Shown here piece by piece: positions 23,641 to 34,780 of a stretch of DNA of 64,000 nt. The stretch's first letter is position 1. Each line of letters starts with the position of its first letter. The notes beneath the pieces are model-generated. The model did no database searches, was not told where the DNA came from, and worked only from the letters and a program-made list of their open reading frames with translations. The position numbers and the translations under genes are program-made. Origin of the DNA: Cyathus striatus (lineage: Eukaryota; Basidiomycota; Agaricomycetes; Agaricales; Nidulariaceae); NCBI GenBank assembly GCA_025738555.1, contig JAOVFP010000021.1:682001-746000 (forward strand), read 5' to 3'.

Positions 23641-25217
23641 ATAGAAAGTTATTTGTTGTTTCTTTCAAGGTTCAGAATAAGGGGTAAAGGAATTGTGCTC
23701 ATAAATTATTCTTATATAGTGGACCCGAGACTATAGGCATCTATTATTGATCTCATGAGCAACGTTCCGGTCAGTGAAAGATGTTGAAAAAGATGTACAA
23801 TAGCGCCCGTGATCAAGAAGCACTTACTATTGATCTCAGAGCAACAGTTCGTGGGTTCACCAGGGATATTCTGTGCAGTCGAAGCTCTTTAATTAGCGCG
23901 GAATCTTTATTCTACGCACTGAAATATTAATGCCTTTTCGTTTACTAAAAGGAATTTTCAAATATCCGAAGCGATATGCAGACATGTACCAGAAATGACT
24001 TAAGACCATGGTTACTCTGCGTAATAATGAAGAATTCCAAAATCTATATATTAAATATATTGTGATAATTATAGCTATGTCATATTGGGACTACATACCA
24101 GCATGTTAATCTGTGAGATAAGTTACGCAAACTTGTTAGATGAATTATTATTAGAGGCCCTTCTATAGTGATATCAAAGATGTATAGAGCGATATTTGAA
24201 CTGAAAGCTGTTCAATGGCAGATTGGCGCTATTCCATACTTCTCTGTGTAATAAAATGTTAATAAATGTTCCGCAAGTTTTCCGATGTAAGCAGTACTAA
24301 TGGCTGAACTCGCTTGGAGGGAACCGAGAGAGAGTGCTAAGTCTTCGACTCCAGCGGGATGGTGCCACGTGACTCACTTCCTCTCCCTCGTACCACCAGC
24401 CCGCAGAAAATATCTTCGAAGTAAAACCTCCCTCGCGCAGAGGTTTCGCAAAATCACCCACCCGCCGCGCCCCGGAAGAAGTGATATAGCAAATCGCAGA
24501 CATCAGACAAAGACTCCAACTTGACTCAAGATCTGTGTCTGAGCTGGGGGCCTGCCCGCCCGTCGGTGCTCGTCTCGGCCTCCCAGGAAGATCAGTCAAG
24601 TTGTGAGATGTGCACTTCGTGCACAACCTCACCCACACCCCGCTGGCAGTATCGATTACTTAAGAATCCTCAGGACATTAGTCACCGAAAGAGAGCACAC
24701 TACTTTAATACACGCGATAATTTCCTTAATAAATACTCATGTTACACACTTGATAGATACACATTTACAGTTACTCAGGAAAGAAACCGATAGCAAGAGT
24801 CAAAGATTGATGACTTTGTGAATCTGTGATGACGAGAATAAAATTAGAATGCGCATTGTGCCGACGATCCACATGGCACAAGATGTCCCCGGGGCCCGAT
24901 CATCGATGTGCGGCTATTTAGATTATGTAAGTACTCTTGACAATCAACTGTAAAATACTAGCTTACGAAGCTCGATGGAATTTGGAACGCACTTGCCCTC
25001 TCATCCAATCCGGACCTTTAACTGACAACGAGCTCATATATATATGGGAAGTCTCCTTCGAGATGAAGTGCATATCCCATTCACCTGTAACCAAGTACTA
25101 CAAGAGTTCTACTACCTGGAAACTACCCGGTGCGCGGTTTGGATACTTAATACCAGATGTAAGATACTAAAGGCTTGCAGTGTAAAAACAAGTATTACAT
25201 TAACTGTCGCATTATAG
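23641..25217. other. Divergent spacer of unit A with about 700 bp absent from unit B
   Basis: This is the 5' region between gene A and the truncated DUF6593-like fragment. In unit B the same spacer is about 870 bp. Matching words (CAGATTGGCGC at about 24219 and 32083; TTGACAAT..A, then CTTA.GAAGC..TCGATGGA) bracket extra sequence from about 24240 to 24930 in unit A. The extra part contains a GC-rich stretch (24300-24660) unlike its AT-rich surroundings and no recognisable gene. It could be an insertion, for example a solo LTR, but I could not define termini. Confidence 0.45.
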
Positions 25218-25368
25218 ATGCTACGACTATATCTATTATCAACGACTCCGCTCAACTCCGTGTATACGACAGAAGATAAACGAGTCCTGTACAAAGTGAC
25301 TTCGTCGAAAAAGCTGTGGAGCCGCTGAGTCGTTATTGAACGAATAACATCAGGCTCACAACCTACAC
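25218..25368 (+). pseudogene. Truncated 5' end of a DUF6593-like gene at duplication junction
   Basis: Starts ATG and reads MLRLYLLSTTPLNSVYTTED, VLYKVTSSKKLW, then an in-frame TGA at 25326. It is closely similar to the first exon of the intact gene at 32477, and so are the roughly 280 bp upstream. Similarity ends abruptly at about 25368 (CACAACCTACAC), where sequence of the 3' flank of EF-hand/ZZ gene B begins. The fragment lacks everything encoding the rest of the domain and is a by-product of the tandem duplication. Confidence 0.85.
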
Positions 25369-25589
25369 CCTCATCTGCGTCGTAACCATGTTTCACCAGG
25401 GGTTGTTGGTAGCTCACTCGCCCGGTTGGTACCGGCGTTACCTTCAAGTGTCTTCTCATCTTCTCGCATACGCCGTGTGTATAACCGAGCCCGATTAAAT
25501 GTACTGTAACCTACAACTTCGTTCTCATCGACCATCCAGTGTATCTGCACCAGAACAATGTACAACGAGCTACAACAAATTCCTTCCAC
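25369..25589. repeat. 3' flank of EF-hand/ZZ gene B, paralogous to 17671-17913
   Basis: Matches the 3' flank of gene A on the minus strand (VPTGRVSYQQPLVKHGYDA, REDEKTLEGNAGTNRASELP, LVQIHWMVDEN). It begins directly after the truncated DUF6593-like fragment, so it forms the right side of the duplication breakpoint. Confidence 0.7.
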
Positions 25590-28500
25590 TCAATACCGAG
25601 ACTGTCTCAGCGCACCCAACAAATCATTTAACATACCCTCCATGGCGCCCAACCGTCCTTCAATAGCATCAAACCTATGCTCAACCGTATTCAATCTCGC
25701 AGCCAATTCCGAATGGTCCGCGATCTTCTCCTTCAGCTCATCTAGCTGCCCTCCTATGTCTCCTCTCACTTGCATGATACCCTGCTCAACCCGCTTAATA
25801 GGATCCGTTGACGATTCCTTTACTTCCTTCGAGTCTCGTATCCAAATGAGAGCAGGCTTGTATCGGTTCGTGAATGGGGTCACTTTATGCGGCGGGGGAG
25901 GAAGCTTGTTATGTCCACAATCATTGCACAAGTAACTTATCTCGGGACCTACAAATGCATCAGCTAGACCATTCAACGGGAAAGCAAGCGAGACTAATCA
26001 CCGATGAAATCAACCCAACAAGGGAGGACGATATCCTTCTTGCACTCGGAACAGATCCTTTGTGCGCGATACACTGGATCGTTCATGTTGAATGCATAAG
26101 AAGCATCGTTCCAGTCACTTTCGGCTTCGCTGGCGATATCGGAGTAGTCGTACTCTTCATACTCCTCTTTGAGATCCTCTTCATCTGGGTATCCTTCCGA
26201 GTCGTATTCTTCATCGACCCCTTCAGCGATATCTCCGACTGTACGCTGTCCCGATTGTTGATTAGCAATGTCATTGGGCTCTGTAGGATGGACGTTGTTT
26301 CCTCCTCCAATCTGGCCGCGTTCTTGGACAGTCTGGCGTACGTTGTTCTGGGGCTGGATACCCCCATCTTGTTGTCCACGAATACCGACGTTCTGGGGAA
26401 CTCCACGTCCTCGGCCAACGTTACCTCTAACCTGCTTCCCGATCCTGATCAGCGGCGGCCGTATGTGCATGCACATGCATTCTCACCTCAGTGCTGCTGG
26501 TACTACTAACTTGCCTCATTTGGGGTTGTTGGCGGTTCGTCTGGTTATTTTGGTACATCCCACGGCTTCCCACCACGGGTTCATTCTGGTCCCCGGGTCG
26601 GTTAGTGTCACTATGACTGGATGTCCGAATGCAAACTTACCTCGCCGCGGGTACTTCCGCCACCATCATCCTGCTCATTGTGCTGGTCCCATTGTGAACT
26701 GTAACTTTGTCTTGGTTGGGGATTCTGTCGACTCGTCTGGTTGGCATGGTACGTGCCCCCACCACCCACGGTATTCACATCCTGACATCCGCTTGGTTAG
26801 TACCACTGCCATTCGATGTTGCGCACGCCACTCACCTCGCTGTGGTCACTTCCCTCATTATCATCCCCAGCACCAGCCTGCTCACTATGCTGCCCCCATT
26901 CTGAATCGTAACCCTCAGGTCTCGCCGGTGGTTGATAGCTTTTCTGGCTGCTTTGGTACCTGCCATGGCTTTGAACGATGTTCTCATTCTGGTTCCCGTC
27001 CTGGTTGGTGTCATTGTCACTCGATATTGTTTACGTGTGTCCGGTACACACTTACCTCGCTACCACGGTCACTTTCCCTGTCATCCTCATCAACCTCCTC
27101 GTTATATCCTCCTGATTCATACTGTCGCCTGGTGTTGTACCCAGCTTGATTTCTTGCCTGTGGTTGCCAATGGCCTGTTTGGTCGGTTTGGTACATGCCA
27201 CGACCTCCTGGAGCACCTTCATCCTATTTCCAACCTGATTAATACATTGACAACAGTACATTCAGATGCACTCTCACCCCTTCGTTGTCGTCATACGCAT
27301 TCTGATTTCCTGTCCATTGCTGCTGATTGCTTTGGTGGTTCTGGTACATGCCATGGCCTCCGGAAGCTTCTTCACCCTGTTCCGAGCCTGATTAACACGA
27401 TTGCCATTGGTGTAACTTTCGATTGTACACTCACCTCCTCGTCGTACCCGGTCTGGTTTCCTTCCCAGTCCCCTCGAGGTTGATTTTGGTACATTCCACG
27501 ACCTCCGTCAGACTCGTCTCCGCTCTGATTCTCTTCCTCATCATCGTTTCGGCTGTACTGATCCTGATTTCCATAACCTCCGTCTCCCTGGTATCTTTGA
27601 TACATGTCAGGACCTTCATCAAGCTCGTCTCCACTAGGCTGGTTTTCTTCTTCATCGTACTCCATACCGCCGACGAGTCGTAGCGGTCTGGCTTCAATCT
27701 CTTTGAAGACCTTTTTAACACTCTCGGACACTTGCCTCACCCTTCCTACAACCCTCGCAAGTGCAAATCCTGGGATTCCGTGTTCTGACTCCATTAACAC
27801 GTGCGATTCGTCATGCCAGTCGGTGGTATGTCCTTTGCATTCCTTGCATAGAAGTGTGGTGCTTTCCAATGATTCGTCGTAGCAGTGGATGCATTGGAAA
27901 CGACATTGAATGATGCGACGGGTGCACGAACTGCAGTAACTCCAATCGCTGGTAATTTGCGAATGACTTCGTAAGTGCCACATACAAATCTACGACCACT
28001 TACCTATATTGTGTTATCCGCTCCAGGAGAAATGACGCGACCTTGTTATAGAACCTATGTGTTGGCAGCCCCGAAGTAGCAACCAAGTTCATTCTCTCCG
28101 TATCTTCTTCCTCGGTCATGCTACTCCCGTTCAAAGTGACATTGTACCCGATGTATCCTATCTTGATGAGATGCTTCATCTGCAACTCCTTGAACCTCCT
28201 TCCTTCTCTTAAAGTTGACACTACGAAGTCCACCGTGAAGAGTTTTTGTCTTACCCTATATCGCACGGCCGATAGGGCGAACTTCCACATGTCTTTTGCT
28301 TTCCGTTTGCGGGATCCCTTTTGTTTTGGACCACTCGGGCGGAAGCGGTAAACGTCTGCTGGAGTACGCGTAAACAAGAACTTGCCTGCTGGCGTTTCTT
28401 GGATCTTGGATTCTGGAGCAAGGGTCGGCGGAAGTTCGTCAGATCGGCATGAGTACCATACCCCGGATATTTGGTTCATATGAGCATGGAACATCCCTTT

Positions 28501-31500
28501 ACATCTCATCCACACAGGTTTACTGGACTGAGTGTAGCTGAGCACGACGTCAACGGCATAATTTGCCTCGGATTTCTTCAGGAACAACCCTTCAACTTTG
28601 CATTCCGATGACGTAAACGACCATCCATTTCCGGAAATACTTTTATTCTCGTCAGATAAGGCGAGCTTGAGGGTGAACAACCCATTTACGAGATCAACGC
28701 GTGATGCGTCGTCTTGACCTTGTAGCTTTACGAGGAAGCCGTTCCAAATACCACCCATGGGGTGTTCTCTCTTCTTTTGGTTTGGCCAGGTGACAGCTTG
28801 CGAATTAACGACATCCTGTGGCTCTACATTGAACGGCTGCAGAATCCCGTATCTCAGAATATCAGTAGATGGAAGCGCTTTCGCTTCTGCAGCTTGTTGC
28901 GCGTCGGGTTGGTGCATTTCTTCGGCAATGGGTACTTCTCCTTCATACCCCACCTGTTCGTCAGAACTACTGGGCTCAAAAGGCAGTTCTGCCCATACTT
29001 GCTCCATGGTACTACTGACGGGGCTGCTTACGTCAGTGAATGAGGCTTGGAACATCCCGAATGCGAAGCTACGGAAGTAGGTTTCGGAGTCGATTTTCAT
29101 TTGCTTGAACACAGCTGCCCACATTGTTAGCTCCCAGACATCTCGAACAAATAAACCAGTGTAGACGCGTACCCTCTAAGTGACTGTAACGCCTATCGAA
29201 TAACGAAAAAATACGTATGAGCGATTGCTGGCAGATGTCCAACTCCCTTGAGTTAATAATATAGGAACCTGCTAGATTGATTATATCCATGTGTCGTTCC
29301 AGCAGAAGCGTGAGGAGTGGATAAATGTACTATCGTTATCCATGTTTCGTGAGGCACTGTACATAGCGAAACGCACAGGCAACTTACCTTCTCTATCCTT
29401 CCTTCTCCGCAAACCAACGATATCGTGGCCTCCGAATCAATGTTATAGGCTATAAGCTCCAGCTTCTTCCGTAACTTATCCCTCTCTTCCCTGCTATACG
29501 AAAGGAAGTACTTAAACAGCTGTGGTTCAATGTAGGTGTATGTGTGCGATCTCGTGCATTCAAGCAACCTTTCGACGCGACGGATGGACCATGACTGGAC
29601 ATAACGGTTGACGAGGTTTCTATTGTCTGGGCGGCAGTCCTCGGACAGACGCCATATGTTGAGCAGAAATTGGTAAATCTCAGACTTGAGCATTGCAATA
29701 TTCTGGTGCCATCCCACCGCCCAATAAGCCAGCCATTGCAATAGACTATATCTGGTGTCAGTATCTCACAATATTCTGTATTCCAATGAATATGACGTAC
29801 GTCCATTTCTCTGGGCGACTTCGAGCATCCGTAAATGCGTTGAGCTCCTTTATATTGATAAACCCCGATCCATCATCGTCGATTGCCTCTAAAATGGGTT
29901 GAAGATGGGATATGCTTATACATTCTTTCGCCCAGTCATCCACATTCCGCAGTTCTACTTCCTGGTCTTCTATCTTCACAGTGTTATTGTGAGAGGTGTC
30001 TGCGATATGACTTTGCGCTCGATTACGATACTCGCCCATGACAAAGTAATCGCGCAAAGCAAAGACAAAGTTCCTAGCCTTCGCACTTCCTTTCCAACCC
30101 TGTCATGGTATAAGAAAATGAGGCAAGTATGTGCAGCATGTTAGCACTCACCATTTCCTTCCATATCTCGCGCAATTGCTGTATCGAAATAAAGGGTTAG
30201 AAAAATCCAATCACATCCATCTACTGCTTAATCACATACAGGATCATGAATCCGCTCAAGTCCCCCGGATAATTCAGATATTATACGATCACTTTCACTA
30301 TGAACGGTCATCTTGATTTCATCAGCCTGGATGTCAAGCTTTCCTTTGAACAAAGTAAAGTTTTGTTCCATATCCTGATCAATATCCTGTCTTAAATCAG
30401 CCAAAAGACTGGACAGTATCGAATTGAAGTCATCGCGAGACATCTTATCTGGAGAGACAAATACTCCAGTAGTCGGAAGGGGCTCTCCAGTCTTAGAAAT
30501 CAAGTCCTTCCGCACAGTCTCGTTCCTGAGACACGCTGCGCCTCCACCAGCCTCCTCAATAATGTGTCGTATTTGTCGCTCAGGAGCAGTATCGAGAACA
30601 TGCAAGATCTTCTTCAAATCTTCTTGGACATCACGCACTTGAGCTTGCGTGGCATCCAGCTTTTTGGAGTTGGCTTCGATGGTGAATACAGAATGCATTT
30701 GGAGAGCTCGTTCAACTGCCATCTCGTGGTCTGTGAACTTGGCGGCGTATTTTGCTAGGCGAGATTCATATATTGGCGCTTTGAGGAATTTCCCTGAATG
30801 ATTTAAAATATGTGAGTTACGGTGCCCAAATGAATCAAGACATGCGAGCGAACGTACGAAGAAGGCTTTTCTTAAGGTAAAGGTCACAGTCTGAAGCGCA
30901 CCTCTCGATGTCGTCGGTTATTTCCGCCATTAGGTCTTTTAGTCTCCCTTCAAGGGTTAACCCGTCTGGTCCTTCTTCATCAACTTCTTTGATATCTCGA
31001 AGTCTGATATACAAAAAGTTATGGACTGAAAGTATAAAATATTTAAGCAAATACCGATAGAGCATGCAAATCAAACTCTGCATCTGAACTTTAATTGCCA
31101 GCACTTTTAGATTATTTTCTCTTCTCTTTAGATCAAGGTTAATAACCAGCTTGAAGGCGAGCAGAGGTCCTATATATTTGCAAGTGGTGAGAAATATCTC
31201 TATAATCCTTCTCGTATGGTCGCCTCACCAGTTATAAAAGGATGAATCTTTGAAAGCGAGTCAATACAATCTGACGCTATCTGGGCCGATTCCGTGAACA
31301 GATCAATGGCTTCTCCGATTGTCTTATTCCGGACTTCGACTGACTCTATTGATTGCTCTCCTTCCTTCGACTCGGAGGTTTTTAACGCTACAAAAACCTT
31401 CACCATACGGGTTTTCAGAAGCTTTCGACCTATGAGCAGTTAATGCCACTATAACTAAGACTTAACGACTAAGGATAATGTTCATTTACCTTCTTCATCT

Positions 31501-31604
31501 GTCAGTGTAGATTGCGCATCCTGGATTCCTACAGGCCTTGGGGGTTGTTGTCTTGATTGGTGATCATTGCGAGCTGCGTTAGATTGTGATGGAGGAGCTG
31601 GCAT
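25590..31604 (-). CDS. EF-hand / ZZ-finger multi-domain protein, gene B
   Basis: Tandem paralogue of gene A with the same order of parts. Start MPAPPSQSNAARNDHQ. Helical N-terminal region (MVKVFVALKTSESKEGEQS, KIHPFI, LAIKVQMQSLICMLYR); IYESRLAKYAAKFTDHEMAV; HIIEEAGGGAACLRNETVRK; one canonical EF-hand (AIDDDGSGFINIKELNAFT); LLQWLAYWAVGWHQNI; beta-rich domain (MGGIWNGFLVK, SGNGWSFTSSECKVEGLF, GKFLFTRTPADVYRFRPSG); ZZ-type finger (IIQCRFQCIHCYDESLEST, LLCKECKGHTTDWHDESH); repeat exons; acidic EEYDSEGYPDEEDL region; Cys cluster (AQRICSECKKDIVLPCWVDF, YLCNDCGHNKLPPPPHK); and a coiled coil ending DLLGALRQSRY. No inactivating change was noticed, which suggests both copies are maintained. It is head-to-head with an intact DUF6593-like gene 0.87 kb away. 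Function unknown. Confidence 0.8.
26480..27560 (-). repeat. Repeat-exon array in gene B (Gln/Asn/Gly-rich)
   Basis: At least six consecutive exon-sized units of the family seen in gene A. From the N-terminal side: GRGMYQNQPRGDWEGNQTGY; SGGHGMYQNHQSNQQQWTG; GRGMYQTDQTGHWQPQARNQ; HGRYQSSQKSYQPPARPEGY; GGGTYHANQTSRQNPQPRQS; GSRGMYQNNQTNRQQPQMRQ. Most end in an acidic GSDHSE- or STRGE-like tail just before a GTGAGT/GTAAGT donor. The introns share a block with CCAACC and end CAG before AATGA. Gene B has more units than I could find in gene A, so unit number has changed since duplication. Confidence 0.72.
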
Positions 31605-32476
31605 GTGGAGAGTTATTTCCTTGTTTCTAGGGGGTCTACAGGAAAATTGACCTTATAAATTGGACGACCCGTAGGCGTCTATGATCTCTTGATCGACCTA
31701 TGGTCACTGCTGGCCACGCCCATTTGACAAAGACTTATTCTGGGAAACTATGAAGCCGATTTACAATTATACAATGAATAGCTGATGTTTGATTGGCTCA
31801 GAAATTGATTTGTGGGTCCTCCTGGAGAGCTCGGTCTCAGCCGAAGACTCGAAGCTCTACTTATAGCGCTGATAATCCTCGATACCAACCCGCTATATGA
31901 GTAACAGCGCTTCTTTCATTAAATAAGCGACTGAAATAAAATTATGACTAGAAATCACTTGCTGACAGATTAGCGCGGACGTTGTGTGATAAAAAGTAGA
32001 AATCGGAAAGGACTCTAAACGATCTTTCACCAAATTATCTCGAGCGTCAACCAAGTGTTAACAGCCACATCAGTTCAACTTCAGATTGGCGCCGGTGGAC
32101 TGCGCGACAATTCCGTGGATCCCCGCTATACTGCTGTTTGGTTCTACCTCCGTTGACAATTAATGGCAAACATTGGCTTATGAAGCCCTCGATGGAGTCT
32201 GGAACGCACTTGCCCCGGAACCGTCATGAACGCCGTGGCATTAACTTCCCACAAGACCCTGTCATCCACAGTCCGGACCTTCAAACTGACAACGAGCTCA
32301 TATATATATGGGAAATCATCCTCGAGATGAAGGGCATACCCCAATCACCTGTAACCAAGTTTTACAAGAGTTCTACTGCCTAGCAACTACCCGGTGCGCG
32401 GTTTAGATACTTAATACCAGATATAACATACTAATTGCGGTGTAAAACAGGTATTACATTAACTGTCGCATTATAG
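31605..32476. promoter_or_regulatory. Divergent promoter region, EF-hand/ZZ gene B / DUF6593-like gene
   Basis: An 872-bp head-to-head spacer. The last roughly 310 bp before the DUF6593-like start are conserved with unit A (TTCAAACTGACAACGAGCTC-like block, the run TATATATATGGGAA, then CACCTGTAACCAAG.. and CTACCCGGTGCGCGGTTT). Part of this conserved block may be 5' UTR or an upstream exon of the DUF6593-like gene. A shared bidirectional promoter is possible but unproven. Confidence 0.5.
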
Positions 32477-33343
32477 ATGCTACGTCTATATCTATCATCA
32501 ACGACCCCACTCAACTCCCTGTACTCGACAGAAGATAAACGAGTCCTGTACAAAGTGACTTCGTCCAAAACACTGTGGAGCCGCCTAGTCGTTATTGAAC
32601 GAATAACACCAGGTTCACAACCTACACAAGATGAGAAACACTTCCTCAACGTGAAGACGTTTCAAAAGAGGAGACTTGCAAGCCGTCTTGGTGAGCTGCC
32701 GGAGCTGTTAGACACCCCACCGCGCGCAGGCAGCGTTACCTTCATGGACCCACCTTCTCGTGCTTCACTCGAATCGCGTGCAGTGTCCCGTATTGGCAGC
32801 GGCTCGCCTTTACTTTATCCTTCTATGGACGGTGCAACTGATGAACCACTCGCGAAGCTCGAGTTCCCGATGTTCAAGTCTGCCCGGATACAGTTCAAAG
32901 GATCAGGTATTGATCCCACAAAGCTTTTTTCTCAACAAGGCTGGAGTTGGTTTGGAAAGTACGCCATCCATCATTCATTTTTGATATTCACGCCCACTAA
33001 CGATCCTTTTTCAGGACCCACATATTCATAGCGCCAGATGGTCGACAATATAAATGGTCACTGGGCCGTCGGGCACCCCAGGTACTGCTGTTCTCTGTCA
33101 CTTTCTTTCTTGGCTCGCTAACTTCTCTCATAGCTGTCACTAAACGATGCAACCCAAGCTCCAGTTGCGCGATTCCGCCCATCCCGGAAGGGGTTTTTGT
33201 GCTTTGGAAAGGAAAACCCTGGAATACTGCAGATATATCCGGCTGGAATGCATATCATCGATCTAGTGTTTATGACATTCATATACGTGGAGAAGGTTAG
33301 AAGAAGAAGAGAGTTGGTGGCGCGATTTCTTGGAGAGTGGTGA
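32477..33343 (+). CDS. DUF6593-like protein, long form (252 aa)
   Basis: Three-exon gene: 32477-32958, 33015-33081, 33134-33343, giving 252 residues. The first exon begins MLRLYLSSTTPLNSLYSTED with VLYKVTSSKTLWSRLVVIER. It differs from the short members by an insertion of about 75 residues (PELLDTPPRAGSVTFMDPPS, SGSPLLYPSMDGATDE) before FPMFKSARIQFKGSGID and GWSWFGK. Exon 2 encodes the family's THIFIAPDGRQYKWSLGRR; exon 3 gives LSLNDATQAPVARFRPSRKG, GILQISPAGMHIIDLVFMTF and IYVEKVRRRRELVARF. The pattern matches the Agaricomycete DUF6593 family, a single compact beta-rich domain without known function and without signal peptide. The gene is divergent from EF-hand/ZZ gene B, and the pair was duplicated together. 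Confidence 0.78.
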
Positions 33344-34780
33344 CCTTTCGCCAAGCACCTGCGCCAAAGTGCTACGTACATACGTATCCTCATGGAGTCA
33401 GGCATGGAGTCAGTATAGCGCCCAGTGACTGCGGCCAAGGTTTATAGTGCTGCTTTGACGGCATTTCCTTTTATTTCCTTTTCAGCGCTGTCCTGCCGTT
33501 TTTTTATTATGGATCGTAATATGTACATTATATGTATTCTAAGTATGCATTATTTTGCTTAGCTCAGTGACTGTGAGTGATCGATGCGCCTTTCCGTTTG
33601 CACACTAACGCCCTCCCTCCCAGGCTTAAGGACAACGTCCATGAATATCGGATGTTGAAGCCTGGGCTTGGAACTTCACGTAAGGTTGGTTCTTGGAGTT
33701 TAGGGTCTTGGGCACAGAGTAAGACGCAAACATGCCACCTCGTAAGTCAAAGCTTTTTCATGAAATTGCCTCATACTCCTGTCTTCTTGTGCGCTTGCTT
33801 CCATTGCGCAAGTACTATAACCTGGTACTACATGTGAGCCAAGCTCCATTTGTGTCGACATATGTATGGAGGGTCTGGAGCTTTTCCACAGCTGTAGTTT
33901 GAGCTTCTGTCACGGTCGTTCTTCCTGGTTTATGTCTCCTAGCTTATTCCCAGCCAATGCTACCTTTCATGTACCTTGTGTAGTGAGACTAATGAAAGCC
34001 CAGCCACCTCATTGACATTGAGGCAGCTGGACATAACGATCATTACTGGTCGTGTGCTTGCTAATAAGCTTAACCTTCCGCAGTGAGCCCTTGCCCTCCC
34101 CTGCTCTCCCCTGCCGTACATTGTGATTTATTACACTACTTAAAGTTAAATGGCCAAGCATGATCATGGCACGAACTTAACGTCTACTAGCTCTTCGGAG
34201 ACCAAATTCAGAACGTTTCACTTTACAAATGATTGCTCTTCGAACGTCGCGGCAAGGATACCGTGGCATGTGACAAACTTCGGCCAACATTTTAATCAGC
34301 TCATTTGTAGATGACATGGTACCTATGTTATTATTAACGGTTCCTTCTTGAGCGACTTCCTAATTTAAAAGCAATCTGAAAAGTCCTGAAAAGTCTCTTA
34401 TTGGGTATATACCTTTATCTGATTAAGCTTTCAGTTTCGAATTCGAAGGGCCTGTTACTATGAATTGACAAGGTTAGCACGGAATTCCATACTGATCTAA
34501 GTAACTAAACGTGCAGTGGACCCAACGTCTCGCCAAAGTTATCCATTAAAAGATGCGCCATTCACGTATAAATCCCCCCTCTAACTCATTCTACTTATTA
34601 GGTAGAAAATGTGTTAAATGTATTGCAGTCGCATCATCAAAATAATTCCACTTGTAACGATACGACTTAGCAGGTTCGAAAATAATGGCCCCGACAAAAG
34701 AACATACATGCGCCCCCATTGCTCCATTTTGCCAGGGTCGAATAATTATTAGGCAAAGTATAAGTATCTTCCAGTCTCAG
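33344..34780. other. Intergenic, no gene recognised
   Basis: About 1.4 kb between the DUF6593-like gene and the 3' end of the hydrolase gene. Both neighbouring genes end here (convergent 3' ends). A plus-strand open frame at 33577-33837 has no recognisable motif. No repeat was found. Confidence 0.4.

Noticed and set aside
26268..27483. Long plus-strand frames opposite gene B repeat exons
   Set aside because: The minus strand carries periodic units with splice signals; the plus-strand frames do not keep a unit pattern across introns.
34660..34690. GGTTCGAA word resembling a tRNA T-loop
   Set aside because: No cloverleaf stems or acceptor pairing could be built around it.
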